64,000 nucleotides of DNA from JACXTP01 sp963827905 (GCA_963827905.1 CAWHCB010000011.1:124001-188000), one strand, 5' to 3'; positions 47,128 to 57,467 are shown, counted from the first letter of the stretch. Notes: generated by a model not told the origin, from the letters alone. Numbers and translations are program-made.

Positions 47128-48104
47128 TCACAGGAGTTCCAGCAGGTCGTCCAGAGGCGCATATGTTATCCTCGGCCCTCTCCCGCTCATGCAGTTGCAT
47201 AGCCTTGGGCCGTTCGTGAGGACCTTGGCCGACCGGTCCATGCCTAACAACGGGCAAGCGTCGCAGCATGCCTCGCCGAACTTCTCCAGTACCATCGCGG
47301 GTCGGGGGGATTTGTCCCAAGCGAGTTGAGAGGTGAGGAAAAGGACCCGGGCTTGGCCTCGCGGTCTTCTTCCCTTCGATGGCTCGGGCGATACGGATCA
47401 ATTCCTTCTCAGAAAGATGAGGGCAGCCGATGACTATGGTGTCCGGGTCGTCCTGGGTAGGGAGGGAATCCTTCCAGTCCATCGATGATCTCGTCGTTCA
47501 CCTCGATCCTCTCTGAGATACTGCTCCTATCGATGCCTTTCACATCAAGGTGGAACCGTTCGGTGGTTGATGCTATCGCGGCACTTATGGACTTGGCCCC
47601 GGAGAGGTCCGGCCTTATCCCGGACAATAACGGCGGCCTACCTTTGCACAGATCGGCCACCAATCCGCCGAGCAAGGACGGTTCGACCTTGCATCCCGGT
47701 TCGAACGCTAGCTCGACCGAGGGATGCTGGTCGCACATATCCTCGAACAAACTCTCATGGGCCATACCGGTGCGGGCCGCCTCCAAAGCGGTCGCCGCAT
47801 CGACGTGTCTCGCTTGGCATCCGACGATCGAATTGAGATAGCATGCGACGCTGGCACTTCCACATACCACCTTTTCTCCCCGCTGGAAGACCATCCCGCT
47901 CAGGTAGGGGGTGCAGGTCCGTATCGGGAATGGGACCAACGAACTTGCTCCCGTTCCTTTCCCTAATTGGACAAGCATCCTTCGGTGGGATTGATGGACA
48001 CAGGGACCGCGTACTTGGTCTCCTTCAGCGAGCGACGGACCTAGCAACGGGAGGGCCGAACTGGGCAGATGGACCCGGGCCACACGGACCATCATGGAAT
48101 CCAT
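47128..48104 (-). pseudogene. Aconitase X (AcnX) large subunit, N-terminus missing and frameshifted
   Basis: AcnX family, which in archaea includes phosphomevalonate dehydratase of the archaeal mevalonate route. Visible: 'RTCTPYLSGMVFQRGEKVV' with a cluster Cys, 'VACYLNSIVGCQARHVDAAT' and, after shifts near 47450 and 47340, 'IVIGCPHLSEKELIRIARAI' and 'CMSGRGPRITYAPLDDLLEL'. The first ~110 residues of the family ('YGA..' and 'SGVSYKTIGD' region) are absent, and residues before 47960 show another shift. Total ~325 codons against ~400. Could be truncated by deletion, since a methyltransferase gene ends 33 bp upstream. Confidence 0.6.
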
Positions 48105-48136
48105 CGCTTCTCACCTGACTGTTCAATGACGAGGTC

Positions 48137-48809
48137 TCAGACCTTCGGCTTGCGCAGGACGACCTCGTACAACTTCTTCGTGAAGGGGGGCGAGGTGTCT
48201 TCGAACTCCCTGATCGATCTCGACCTGGTATCCCTTGGCCAGCCTCCTCACCTTCTCTTCGGAGAAGAAATGGACCACGAAGCCCATGGGGTTCTGCCAC
48301 ATGTCCTCCCCCTTATGCGGGCCTTTACCGAAGTGGGGGTCGTGGTCGTTGCGCACGGAATAGATGTTGATGCCACCTGGACGAAGCACCCGGAGACATT
48401 CGGCCAATATCGCCGCGATATCCTTCTCGGTCAGCTCCATGGTGAAGAACATATGCGAATAAACGGCATCGAAGCAAGCGTCTGGGAAGGGGAACGGTTG
48501 CCTTCCGTCCAATATCAATAGGTTCACATCGTCGGAGCAACCGACCGAGTCCGCCACACCCTGCATCTGGCAGATGCCCGAACGGGAATAATCCACCGCG
48601 GTCACCTTGAGCCCGTCCTTCACGAAGAGCCAGGTGTCCCTGCCCTGACCGCAGCCGAGCTCCAGGACCTTCCTCGTCCCTTCCTTATGGAACAATTTCA
48701 AGGCCCTCTCACCCAGCTCGCTAGGCGCTGCCCCGAAGAAGTCTCGGTTCGTCTCATAGACGGCATTCCACTGCGTCAACTGGTCCTTCTCAGGCGGTTT
48801 TTGGTCCAT
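48137..48809 (-). CDS. Class I SAM-dependent methyltransferase (one frameshift)
   Basis: About 224 residues. The SAM-binding core is clear: 'RKVLELGCGQGRDTWLFV' (motif I), 'VTAVDYSRSGICQM' (II), 'FDAVYSHMFFTMEL' (IV) and 'LRVLRPGGINIYSVRN' (VI). Similar to the ubiE/tellurite-resistance TehB-like group, often of unknown substrate. A shift near 48205 gives the natural end 'EFEDTSPPFTKKLYEVVLRK'. It is a single gene; the AcnX remnant follows it. Confidence 0.8.
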
Positions 48810-48909
48810 TCAGCCCACGTGATACTATCGCCTTCTCGATAGAAATATCAATGCCCGAACGATGCAAAGTCAAAATGGGCATGGCGGATAGGCCTCCAGT
48901 TCTTAGAGC

Positions 48910-49542
48910 CTAATTATCCTTTTCAGTCTCAGCCGCCATGGACTTTGCCTTCAGCCAGGCCTCTTGGATCAGGTCGAGGCTGCCTTCGGTGCACTCGTGC
49001 TTGAGCTTCAGAGTCTGCGCGAAATGTTCCGAGTTCTTCTGGCACTGGTCCCTGCATTCGATGCCAGTGTCGATGAAAAGGCATCGGGAGAATCCATCGA
49101 ACATCATGTTCAGGAAATATTGTGGGGTATAGCCCTCATCGTTCTTGCAATCCAAGTTGAAGAGACGGATGATGCCTGGCATCCCATTGACGGCCCATCC
49201 TGCTGGATAGAACCACGTGATGCCCCCGTTCTTCTTCTCATGATGATATCTCTCAGTGGTAAGCATGGCCGCGATGCAGTCCTCATGTTCGATCATGACC
49301 AAAGGGACATCGACCATCTCTGGTAGACCTTTGAGGCTCTGGCAATATGCGTAGCCTAAGAATAGCACGTCCACGTCGACAGGCAACGACCTTATCTTCT
49401 CCAGGATGGTCCTCTTCAGGTCATCTGGTCGAAGGTGCAGTCCGAACTCGAGATATTCTTTGTAAACGACCTCGGGATCGTTGGCGATGATGATATCCAG
49501 TTCGTTGCGGATAGCGTCGCAGCCTAACACACCAATTCTCAT
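48910..49542 (-). CDS. DUF1638 family protein (associated with corrinoid methyltransferases)
   Basis: 210 residues. Begins 'MRIGVLGCDAIRNELDIIIA', with 'VDVLFLGYAYCQSLKGLP', 'VPLVMIEHEDCIAAMLTTER' and a Cys-rich end 'CLFIDTGIECRDQC', the DUF1638 layout, where conserved Cys suggest a metal or corrinoid site. In other genomes DUF1638 genes travel with B12-dependent methyltransferases. ATG 49542 fixes the start at the family boundary. It lies 80 bp after the small Cys protein in the same direction. Exact role unknown. Confidence 0.75.
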   Translation of the reverse strand: MRIGVLGCDAIRNELDIIIANDPEVVYKEYLEFGLHLRPDDLKRTILEKIRSLPVDVDVLFLGYAYCQSLKGLPEMVDVPLVMIEHEDCIAAMLTTERYHHEKKNGGITWFYPAGWAVNGMPGIIRLFNLDCKNDEGYTPQYFLNMMFDGFSRCLFIDTGIECRDQCQKNSEHFAQTLKLKHECTEGSLDLIQEAWLKAKSMAAETEKDN

Positions 49543-49625
49543 CGGACAGCACCTGGATCGACGACCATCACCTTCAAAATATTTACCAATGTCGTGACCT
49601 TTCAAACGATCGAGGAGACCCAGGT

Positions 49626-49988
49626 TCAATCGAAGTTCACTGACACCTTCCTCTTGAGAGCCAGCCCGGACGCGGCCTCGAACCCCTTGAGCACCGCCAT
49701 GGGGACAGGGCACGTCGAATGCTTCAGTTTCTCCCCGCCGATGATATAGACCTGGTTCTCGGAGAACGGCATCCTCAATGCCGCCATCATATCGCAGGGC
49801 CCAAGGGCCTTGGCGAAATCGTTGACGTGCGGACAACGGGAACTGATGGAGCATCTGAGCATCCCATCCTCCATCCAACACACGATCTTGGCATCGAAAC
49901 GACAGACCCCGGAATCGACATGGAGGGATACTTTCCCCTGGTCCAGAAAGAAATCGTTGCTTGAGCTCTCCTCGGGCTTCTGTTCCAT
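49626..49988 (-). CDS. Small Cys-containing protein (DUF6951-like)
   Basis: 120 residues, no membrane segment. Pattern 'VDSGVCRFDAKIVCWM', 'CSISSRCPHVNDFAKAL', 'HSTCPVPMAVLKGFEAASGL' and 'ALKRKVSVNF' matches small proteins seen near corrinoid methyl-transfer genes; I give the family name with moderate confidence. Six Cys suggest a metal site. It precedes DUF1638 by 80 bp in the same direction, so both are likely one transcript. Confidence 0.6.
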   Translation of the reverse strand: MEQKPEESSSNDFFLDQGKVSLHVDSGVCRFDAKIVCWMEDGMLRCSISSRCPHVNDFAKALGPCDMMAALRMPFSENQVYIIGGEKLKHSTCPVPMAVLKGFEAASGLALKRKVSVNFD

Positions 49989-50123
49989 ATGCTCTCACAT
50001 ATCGGACAGATCGGTAATAAACCCTGCTTCATTTCAGCATCTAAACAGGGGATGAGGGAGAGGACGATGTCATTCATTTCCTGGGAACAATCTAATACAC
50101 ATGTACTGCCATTTCAAACCTAG

Positions 50124-51044
50124 ATGCCCGCCCTCGAAGTACGCAACCTGAGGAAGAGATTCGGTGATGTCCAGGCGGTCAAGGACATTTCGTTCTCCAT
50201 CGAACCGCAGGAGTTCTTCGGACTGCTGGGTCCGAACGGTGCGGGCAAGACCACCACCATAAGGATGATCACCGGGGTGCTCAGACCGGATTCCGGTTCG
50301 GTGATGATCGAAGGCATCGACCTTAAGAGCAACTTCCTGGACGCCAAGATGAGGATGGGAGTGATCCCGGAGGTCGGCAACATCTATCCTGACCTCAGCG
50401 CCAGGGAGAACATCGAGCTGGTGGGCAGGTTCTATGGCCTACCGAAAGCGGTGCGGCAGGAGAGGACCGATAAGCTGCTGGCTGACTTCGGCCTCAAGGA
50501 CCGAGCCGATGATTATATCCGCAAATTCTCCAAAGGGATGAGGCAGCGGGTGAGCATCGCCTGTGCGATGGTCCATGAACCCCCGATACTGATCCTGGAT
50601 GAACCGACGGAGGGTTTGGACGTTATGAGCCGTCGGCTCATAGTGGACAAGGTCAAGGAGATGAACCGGAACGGTTCCACAGTGATCCTGACCACCCACA
50701 ACATCGAGGAGGCCAACCGCCTCTGCCAGAGGGTGTGCATCGTCAATAAGGGCAGCATCGTGGCCATCGACACCCCCGAGCATCTGCGGCGGACCACCGA
50801 GAGCATGCAGATCGTGGAGGTCGCCTTCGTTGGCAAGGTGGAAGCTTCCTGGTTCCTGTCCGAGCACATCAACCGTGCCGAGCAATGCCAGGAAAAATGG
50901 CAGTTCTATACTGAGGACCCGGACCAGGCCATTGAGCACATCGTGAGGGTGAAGGAGCGACAGGGTCTGAAGATACTCAGCATGGGCACCACCGGACCGA
51001 CACTGGAGGACGTCTTCGTCCGGCTGTGCGAGGTGAGCGAATGA
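50124..51044 (+). CDS. ABC-2 type exporter ATPase
   Basis: 306 residues. Walker A 'GLLGPNGAGKTTTIRMI', signature 'FSKGMRQRVSIACAM' (variant with KGMRQR), Walker B 'PILILDEPTEGLDVMSR' and switch 'VILTTHNIEEANRL'. The C-terminal ~90 residues have the 'LEDVFVRLCE' tail common to drug- and lipid-exporting ABC-2 ATPases. It overlaps the permease by ATGA at 51041, giving a coupled two-gene exporter. Substrate is not evident. Confidence 0.92.
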   Translation: MPALEVRNLRKRFGDVQAVKDISFSIEPQEFFGLLGPNGAGKTTTIRMITGVLRPDSGSVMIEGIDLKSNFLDAKMRMGVIPEVGNIYPDLSARENIELVGRFYGLPKAVRQERTDKLLADFGLKDRADDYIRKFSKGMRQRVSIACAMVHEPPILILDEPTEGLDVMSRRLIVDKVKEMNRNGSTVILTTHNIEEANRLCQRVCIVNKGSIVAIDTPEHLRRTTESMQIVEVAFVGKVEASWFLSEHINRAEQCQEKWQFYTEDPDQAIEHIVRVKERQGLKILSMGTTGPTLEDVFVRLCEVSE

Positions 51045-51787
51045 ACTGGAATGTGTATTTCCGCAACGTTTCGGTGGTGGCGCGCAAGGATATGCGCATC
51101 TACTATCGCAAAGCTCCGGTCTTCATCTTCGGTCTCATCTTGCCCACCTTCCTCTTCTTCGCCTTCTTCGTCGGTCGGGAGCTTGACATCGACAAGTATT
51201 TCCCCGGGTTCTTGGCCATGTCCCTCTTCTTCACTTCCTCATCGGTCGGTCCGTTGATTGTCCCATGGGAGAAACAGCAGGGGACGTTCGAGAGGCTGCT
51301 TTCGTATCCGGTGAGCATAAGCACCATCGTCCTCGGCGACGTCATCGCTGGAGCACTCTTCGGACTGCTGATAAGCGCCATAGTGGGCACCTTCGGGATC
51401 GTCCTGATACCTATCACCGTGACCAATGTGCTGCTGATCGTTTTCGCCTTCGTGCTCGGTAACCTTTGCTTCTCGGGACTGGGGGTACTGCTGTCCTCCC
51501 CAGGTGGCAAGGCCCCTGCGAACATCATGATGTTGGCCGCTCTGGTGCGCTTCCCCTTGATCTTCATCTCTGGCATATTCATCCCTTTGAGCGAGATGAC
51601 CGGGGCGGCGAAGTACATCACCTATTGTTCACCACTGACCTATCTGGTCGACGTCCTGAACCAATCCATGGGTCAGGACCATGCCTTCGATTGGTGGTTA
51701 AACCTGCTCGTATTGCTTGGTTTCATGGTCTTGTTCGTGGTGGGGGCCATCGTCGTATTGAGGCGGAAGAGCTTGAAAGGGCTATAG
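51041..51787 (+). CDS. ABC-2 type exporter permease
   Basis: 248 residues, six membrane helices in the ABC-2 order ('FIFGLILPTFLFFAFFVGRE', 'SLFFTSSSVGPLIVPWE', 'GALFGLLISAIVGTFGIVLI', 'LLIVFAFVLGNLCFSGLG', 'FPLIFISGIFIPLSEM', 'FMVLFVVGAIVVL'). The E-rich coupling segment 'EKQQGTFERLLSYPVS' is typical. ATG 51041 overlaps the ATPase stop. Partner of the ATPase at 50124-51044. Confidence 0.9.
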   Translation: MNWNVYFRNVSVVARKDMRIYYRKAPVFIFGLILPTFLFFAFFVGRELDIDKYFPGFLAMSLFFTSSSVGPLIVPWEKQQGTFERLLSYPVSISTIVLGDVIAGALFGLLISAIVGTFGIVLIPITVTNVLLIVFAFVLGNLCFSGLGVLLSSPGGKAPANIMMLAALVRFPLIFISGIFIPLSEMTGAAKYITYCSPLTYLVDVLNQSMGQDHAFDWWLNLLVLLGFMVLFVVGAIVVLRRKSLKGL

Positions 51788-51935
51788 ATTGAGATTAAAT
51801 GCCCGATTTCAAAAATGGACTCAGCGACCAGTGGTACCTATCGGAGGCTCGTCCATTCTCGATTAATATTTTTTATGTTTTATTGAAACCATCTCGATAT
51901 CGTTCATCCCGATCCATATGGCTAATCAATCAAGC

Positions 51936-52296
51936 TCAGGTCTTTCCTTCGGATGCCACTTTCACGAACCGTTCTCCCCAGTTCTTCGTGGCGAGAGCGT
52001 GCTGGTGCATGTACGAACCGATCGAGCGACCAGCCATGAGGCCATCATGTCGACCGTCTATCCCTGTGCCCCTCATCACGTCATAGGCGAACGGACCGGA
52101 CGGTGTCGGAAAGAGCCTGGAATAATGGAACTCATGGGCCACGATTTCTTGGTCTGGGAACAGCAGGTTGTCCGCGGTCCCCTTGGCCCTGACGTAGGAT
52201 AGGCCTTGGCGGTCCTGGGTCAGGTCCGAACCGCAATCAAAGACGCCGGCCATGCGGTGCTCCGCCGCGACGATGAGGTTCGATCGAGGATGTCCG
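51936..52296 (-). pseudogene. C-terminal fragment of a CbiA/CfbB-type amidotransferase
   Basis: About 110 codons that match the end of the cobyrinate a,c-diamide synthase family: 'HRMAGVFDCGSDLTQDRQGL', 'LLFPDQEIVAHEFHYSRL' (the glutaminase His block) and 'GSYMHQHALATKNWGERFV'. The AAA-like N-domain and the Cys part of the glutaminase are missing; upstream is the end of cfbE. A complete cfbB lies 1.4 kb away, so this is probably the remains of a second copy. Frame is intact over the fragment but has no good start. Confidence 0.55.
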
Positions 52297-53586
52297 TCAG
52301 AGGTAGCCCTCCTTAGTGCACCAGAGCACGACCTTGTGCATGTTCCACACATCGTATGCGCTCTGGATGTGGGGCACCTCCTTCCATCGGTCCTCCTTGC
52401 CCTTACGCTGGAACAGGTAGACCTGCTTGACCGAAGGGTGGGACCTGGCGACCTCTAGGATGGCCTTCATGTCCAGCTTCTCGCAGACCTTGAGGTCCAC
52501 TGGATCGATGACCAGCCCGATGTCCTTGACGCGATAGTACGTCTCGATGGCTTCCAAGTTCCAATCGATGGAGCGGGCGCTCACCCCGGGGTTGCGCTCC
52601 CTCACCAAATACCAGTTGCCCTCACGGGACACCTCGCCCCGACCAGGGACGCCGTTGAAGCCCTCGAAGGCGGAACGGACCTGTTCCAGATCGAACCCCA
52701 ACCCGACCATGATGGCCGTGGCGCATTGGAACGAGGTGAGGTAGGATGGCGCAAGGAATGTGCTGGGAAGGTCGACGACCGCTTTCTCCTCCAGATGTCT
52801 AAGTCTTAATGCGAGCGGGACCCCCAGCTGCAGGTGCTCGTCCAGCTCCGCGTCCACGTCCCCGTTCTCGCCGAAGCAGATGGACCTGACGTTGGGAGCG
52901 ATGTCCTGTTGCCACATCGCCTCCTCCTCCCGTGGTATGACCACGGTCCCCTTGGCCAGGCGGACCATCTGCACCTTTCCGTCGTAGGCGTGCCGGGTGC
53001 CTGCGGCGATCGGGTAGTTGTCCCCCAAGGTGGTTATGGCGCAGACCTCACCTAGGCCGCAGCCTCCCAGGCTCTCCTCCAGTATGGCGATGTCATGTCC
53101 CTCCATCCGGGACAATGGGATGAGCGAGGCGGGTGCGATGCTAGCCTTGTCGTTGATGGTTATCGTTTCCTGCGAGGAGACCAGGTAGTCGCCTTGGCCG
53201 GTGTGCAGAAGCACCTTCCTGCCCAGTTTCGACAGCAGGTGCGCCATCACGAAACAGGTGGTGGTCTTGGCACCAGCCCCCGTCACCTCGACGACCGGGA
53301 CGGCGAACCTTACCAGCTCGCCCACCGCATGATGATGGGTAATGCGCCGCTCGAAGTGCGCCTGACCCAGGAATCTGTCGGGGCAGTGCACGGGCACGAC
53401 CGCCAGGTCGAACATCTCCGGTGGCGTCGCCTCGAGGACCCGGAAACCTTCCAGTTCGAGGGAGTGGCGCCCTTCCTTGCCGGAGGTGCGGTACACATCG
53501 ACCAAGGTGACTTCGTGACCGAGCGCAAGGTACTCTCGCCCGATCTTTTCGCCGCCATGGGTCAGGTCTATTATCAGGATCTTCAA
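52297..53586 (-). CDS. cfbE: Coenzyme F430 synthetase (Mur-ligase family)
   Basis: 429 residues. CfbE closes the last ring of F430 in an ATP-dependent Mur-ligase-like reaction. N-terminal Rossmann part 'MKILIIDLTHGGEKIGREYL', then the P-loop 'VVEVTGAGAKTTTCFVMAHL', 'ILEESLGGCGLGEVCAITTL', 'GFNGVPGRGEVSREGNWYL' and 'VSARSIDWNLEAIETYYR', the standard CfbE order. Upstream cfbB is in the same direction ~130 bp away, forming a cfbBE pair. cfbC/D (the reductase) is not in the window. Supports a methanogen. Confidence 0.88.
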   Translation of the reverse strand: MKILIIDLTHGGEKIGREYLALGHEVTLVDVYRTSGKEGRHSLELEGFRVLEATPPEMFDLAVVPVHCPDRFLGQAHFERRITHHHAVGELVRFAVPVVEVTGAGAKTTTCFVMAHLLSKLGRKVLLHTGQGDYLVSSQETITINDKASIAPASLIPLSRMEGHDIAILEESLGGCGLGEVCAITTLGDNYPIAAGTRHAYDGKVQMVRLAKGTVVIPREEEAMWQQDIAPNVRSICFGENGDVDAELDEHLQLGVPLALRLRHLEEKAVVDLPSTFLAPSYLTSFQCATAIMVGLGFDLEQVRSAFEGFNGVPGRGEVSREGNWYLVRERNPGVSARSIDWNLEAIETYYRVKDIGLVIDPVDLKVCEKLDMKAILEVARSHPSVKQVYLFQRKGKEDRWKEVPHIQSAYDVWNMHKVVLWCTKEGYL

Positions 53587-53714
53587 TTTCAGCCCTTCTT
53601 CATCCTTGGATATGGGAGCGTCAGGATACTCATGGATGGCACTTCTCTATATCTTTTCCGAATGTCGGCCCAACGTTCCAAAATCGGTCAAGATCTTCGT
53701 GGGATTGGTCCGAC

Positions 53715-55078
53715 CTACGACCGGGAGTATGACCAGCACTTATTGACGAAATTGACGGCCAATCTCGGGTCTGTGCCAAAGTGAAGATGGGTATAGGACG
53801 CTAGGCAATTGTCCTCCACCATCCCGTCCAAGGAATGGGCGATGCCCTTGTCCTTATCCAGCACATAGGCGAACTCCTCGTGGTCGCACTCGGTGATGTG
53901 GGAGAAGTGGAACACATGCCCGCGGGTCCTGGCGCCCTTCGAAGTGAGGATGTTGTCCTGGGTGGTCTTGGCCTCGATATATCCCAATGCCTGCAGCTTC
54001 CCAGTCATCTCCACCTTTGCCTTGAAAATAGATGACATGATGTGCTCCTTGCCCTCCAAGTCGGTGAGGGAACGGCACAGGAACATCAGTCCTCCGCACT
54101 CTGCGTAAACCGGCATCCCTTCCCCTGCGGTCTTCTTCAAAGAGGTGAGGAGGCTGCGATTCTCAGCCAGATCGGTGGCGAACATCTCTGGGTAACCGCC
54201 CCCCAGGTACACACCGTCCACATCCGGAAGGGGGTCGCGCATCGGCGAGAAGGGCACGACCTCCGCACCCGCCGCCCTTAACAGGTCCAGATTGTCCGCA
54301 TAATAGAAGTTGAAGGCGGCGTCCAGGGCCACCCCGATCCGGCAATTGGTCTCTTCCATAGGTAAAGAGATGGGGCAATCGTAACGCAACGGGGAGGCCT
54401 CACGGGCCATTTGCACCAGCCGGTCCACGTCAAGGCTCTCCTCCACCATCTTGCGGGCCTCTTCGTAGCGGGAGGTGTTGTCATCCTCCTGTGCCGGAAC
54501 CAGTCCGAGGTGTCTGCTCTTGAGCCCGACCTCCGCCTTCTTAGGTAACCCACCTAGGGAGCTTACATCACGGAGTGAGTCCTCCAGCATCTCCAGGTGT
54601 CGTTCTCCTCCCACCTTGTTGAAGATGATCCCCCGATATTGACATCCGGGTCGAAGTCGACGAAACCCTTGGCCACCGCTCCCAGGCTGCGTGCCGATGA
54701 TGAGGCGTTCAGCACCAGTGCCACCGGGCATTTTAGGACCTTGGAAAGGTGGGCACTGCTACCTAGCTCCGAACGCCCATCATATCCGTCGTAGAAGCCC
54801 ATCACTCCCTCGATCACCGAGATGTCCGCCCCTTCGGAGTTGCGCAGGAAGGATTCCTCCACATAGTGAGGGAACATCCAGGTGTCCAGGTTGCGCGATA
54901 AGCGCTCTGATACGGCATTGTGGTGCATCGGGTCCAGGAAGTCCGGGCCGACCTTGAACGGTTGAACGTCGAGGCCTCTAGCCCGCAGCGCCGCGATGAT
55001 GCCGATGGTGATGGTGGACTTGCCCACTCCGCTACGCTCGCCTGCCACCATGATCCTCGGCCTATCGAACAACGTCAC
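53715..55078 (-). CDS. cfbB: Ni-sirohydrochlorin a,c-diamide synthase (one frameshift)
   Basis: About 454 residues, CbiA-type amidotransferase that amidates two side chains of Ni-sirohydrochlorin in F430 synthesis. P-loop 'VAGERSGVGKSTITIGI', 'KVGPDFLDPMHHNAVSERLS', 'SVIEGVMGFYDGYDGRSEL', and the GATase with 'GVYLGGGYPEMFATDLAENR', nucleophile in 'VYAECGGLMFLCRSL' and 'GHVFHFSHITECDHEEFAY'. Shift near 54625 ('NVGGERHLEML' side). GTG 55078 chosen as start since similarity begins 'VTLFDRPRIMVAGE'. cfbE is next, making F430 the likely role over cobalamin. Confidence 0.85.
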
Positions 55079-55352
55079 GCTCTCACCATCTCTCCACGAA
55101 GCACCCAGTGATGTGTTATACTTGTTGGATGCATAATCCAATTGGATATTAATACCTATAGATGCCGACAGAAGTGTCAGAACCCCATCCTGAATTGCGG
55201 TTTCGGTCCCAGTCATCAATTTGTATGTGGATGGCATTGGTGGGATGGACAAGGAGGCATGACCCTGTTACCTTTATTCTTTAGGAGGATGCTGACATCA
55301 TCTTCACCTATCACGTCGGGGGCGCGGCCCTCTCGCTGGAGGAGGGCAGGGC

Positions 55353-56633
55353 ATGAGGGAGACGTTCCGCTCCGGCGCCCTGTTCTTCGAGGCGAAGAAG
55401 ATGCTTACCTGGAGGGGTATCCAGCCCGGGGCAGGCCTTCGACCCTTATCCGATATACATTCGTTCGGGCAAGGGGGCCTCATCACCGATGTGGACGGAA
55501 ATGATTACATCGACTACTGCTTGGCCAATGGGTCCCTGATCCTTGGTCATGCCCGCGGGAGGTGATGGAGGTGTTGAGGATGCAGTTGGATCGCGGGACG
55601 CTATTCGGCACCCCGATAGACATCGAGGTGGAGATGGCCCGCCTCATAACCAAGCACTATCCCAGTATGGAGATGATGCGCTTCATGAGCTCTGATACCG
55701 AGGCCTCAATGCAAGCCATCCGCGCCGCTCGCAGGCACACTGGTCGCAAGAAGTTTATCAAGATCGAGGGTGCCTTCATCGCGCCCAAGACTCCGTCCAG
55801 GTGCTGGTATGGTTCCGTTCAGGCCACCACCATGGCGTTCCTGACTCCCTGGCATCCCGGAGGAGGTCACCTCCAACACCCTGCTGGTGCCCTATCAACG
55901 ACCTCAAGGCCATTGAGAGATCGTTCTTAGAGAACCAAGGTCAGGTGGCGGCGGTCTTGCTGGAACCGGTCATCGGCAACGCCGGTCCGATACTCCCGGA
56001 CGAGGGCTATCTTGCAGGATTGAGGGACGCTCACCCCCGTACACGGCGCGCTGCTCATCTTCGACGAGGTCATGACTGGCTTCCGCCTGGCCATGGGAGG
56101 GGCGCAGGAATACTACGGCGTACGTCCGGACATGACCGTGCTGGGCAAGATCGCCGGGGGCGGGCTGCCCATTGGCATCTACGGGGCCAGTCGGGAGATC
56201 ATGTCCGATGTATCACCGACCGAGGAGGTCTACCAGGCCGGGACCCTTTCAAGCAACCCTCTCAGCCTTACCGCTGGGATCGAGACCATCAGGGTGCTCG
56301 GGAGAGAAGGCCATGATGAACTGGCCGAAGGGGGAGCATATTCGCCAAGGGCTGTCCTCCATCGTGAACGAGATGCACCAAGGTTTCCAGGTGGTAAGCT
56401 TAGGCTCGATGTTCCAGCTCTTCTTGACCGATTGTGCCGTGCGGAACCATGAGGATGCCAAGCGTTGTGAACTCCATCCTGTTCATGGACCTGTTCCACA
56501 AACTGCTGGAGAAGGGCATCTACCTGCCCCCTCCCAGTACGAGACCAACTTCCTATCCACGGCGCATAGCTACGCTCAGATCGATCGTACCGTCGACGCC
56601 TTCGCCGAGGCCTTGAGCGAGGTTTTAGAATGA
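55353..56633 (+). CDS. hemL: Glutamate-1-semialdehyde aminomutase (many frameshifts)
   Basis: About 427 codons; PLP enzyme that makes 5-aminolevulinate. Pieces in order: 'LITDVDGNDYIDYCLANGSL', 'GTEA'-type 'SSDTEASMQAIRAARRHTGR', 'AAVLLEPVIGNAGPILPDEG', 'DEVMTGFRLAMGGAQEYYG', the PLP Lys in 'VLGKIAGGGLPIGIYGASRE', 'AGTLSSNPLSLTAGIETIR', and 'YAQIDRTVDAFAEALSEVLE' at the end. At least six base shifts (55560-56460) are needed; all conserved blocks survive. ATG 55353 follows 'ggaggag'. Downstream is hemD, in the same direction. Confidence 0.78.
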
Positions 56634-56676
56634 TTGTAGGCATCACATCGCTGAGGAAGACCAGGGAGGGCCTACC

Positions 56677-57466
56677 TTGACCAAGCTGGCCATATTGCGC
56701 ACCAAGGACAAGAAGGAGGAATCGGTTCAGCTGGCCCAGGAGATGGGCTTCGAGGTCATCTTCGCCTCGCCGTTGGAGCTCGCCGAGGTCGACTCTGCCA
56801 AGTTCTGGCAGTTCGTTGATGAGCTGGAGTCAGGCAAGGTGGACCTGGTCATCCTCACCAGCTCCACCGCGGTCAAGTTCATGCTCCAGCTGCTCAACAA
56901 GAAAGGCCTGGCCGAAGGAGCGGTGCGCAAGCTCAACCAAAAGGGCATCATCGCCATAGGCCCCATCACAGCCGAGGCGGCGAAACGGGAATGGATCAAG
57001 GTCACGGCCATCCCGGAGAAGTTCACCTCTGAAGGGCTGGTGCAGCACCTCAGTGCCATGCTCCGTCCGGGTGACCGGGTCTGGGTGTTGCGCTCGGACA
57101 AAGGCGTCGAGGTCATAACCAAAGGGTTGAAGCAACTCGGTGCCATCATCGAGGAGGTGGCCGTCTACTCGTTGGAGCGAACGGAGCCTGACCGAGCACT
57201 GCTGGACATATGGTACCAGACGTTGGATGGGCGCATCGATGCCTACGCTTTCACCAGCCCCATGTCTGCCGAGACCTTCGTCCAAGGGGGGAGGAAAGAT
57301 ATGGTATGAGGAAGTTCGGCATCGCCCTGAACGGTCAGTCATCGCCGCCATCGGGGAGCCGACGCGCAAGACGCTGCAGGACATGGGCTTCGACGTCGAC
57401 GTCATGCCGGAGAAGGCCACCTTCAAGGACCTGCTCTTGGCCAAAGGCTATCTGGACAAGAAGTGA
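56677..57466 (+). CDS. hemD: Uroporphyrinogen-III synthase (one frameshift)
   Basis: About 262 residues. Two-domain HemD fold: 'LAILRTKDKKEESVQLAQEM', 'VDLVILTSSTAVKFMLQLL', 'GIIAIGPITAEAAKREWIKV', 'RVWVLRSDKGVEVITKGLKQ', 'VAVYSLERTEP', then after a shift near 57290 'VIAAIGEPTRKTLQDMGFDV'. Makes uroporphyrinogen III, the branch point to siroheme, F430, cobalamin and heme. TTG 56677 after 'ggaggg' is the likely start. It meets cbiO tail to tail. Confidence 0.85.
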
Positions 57467-57467
57467 A

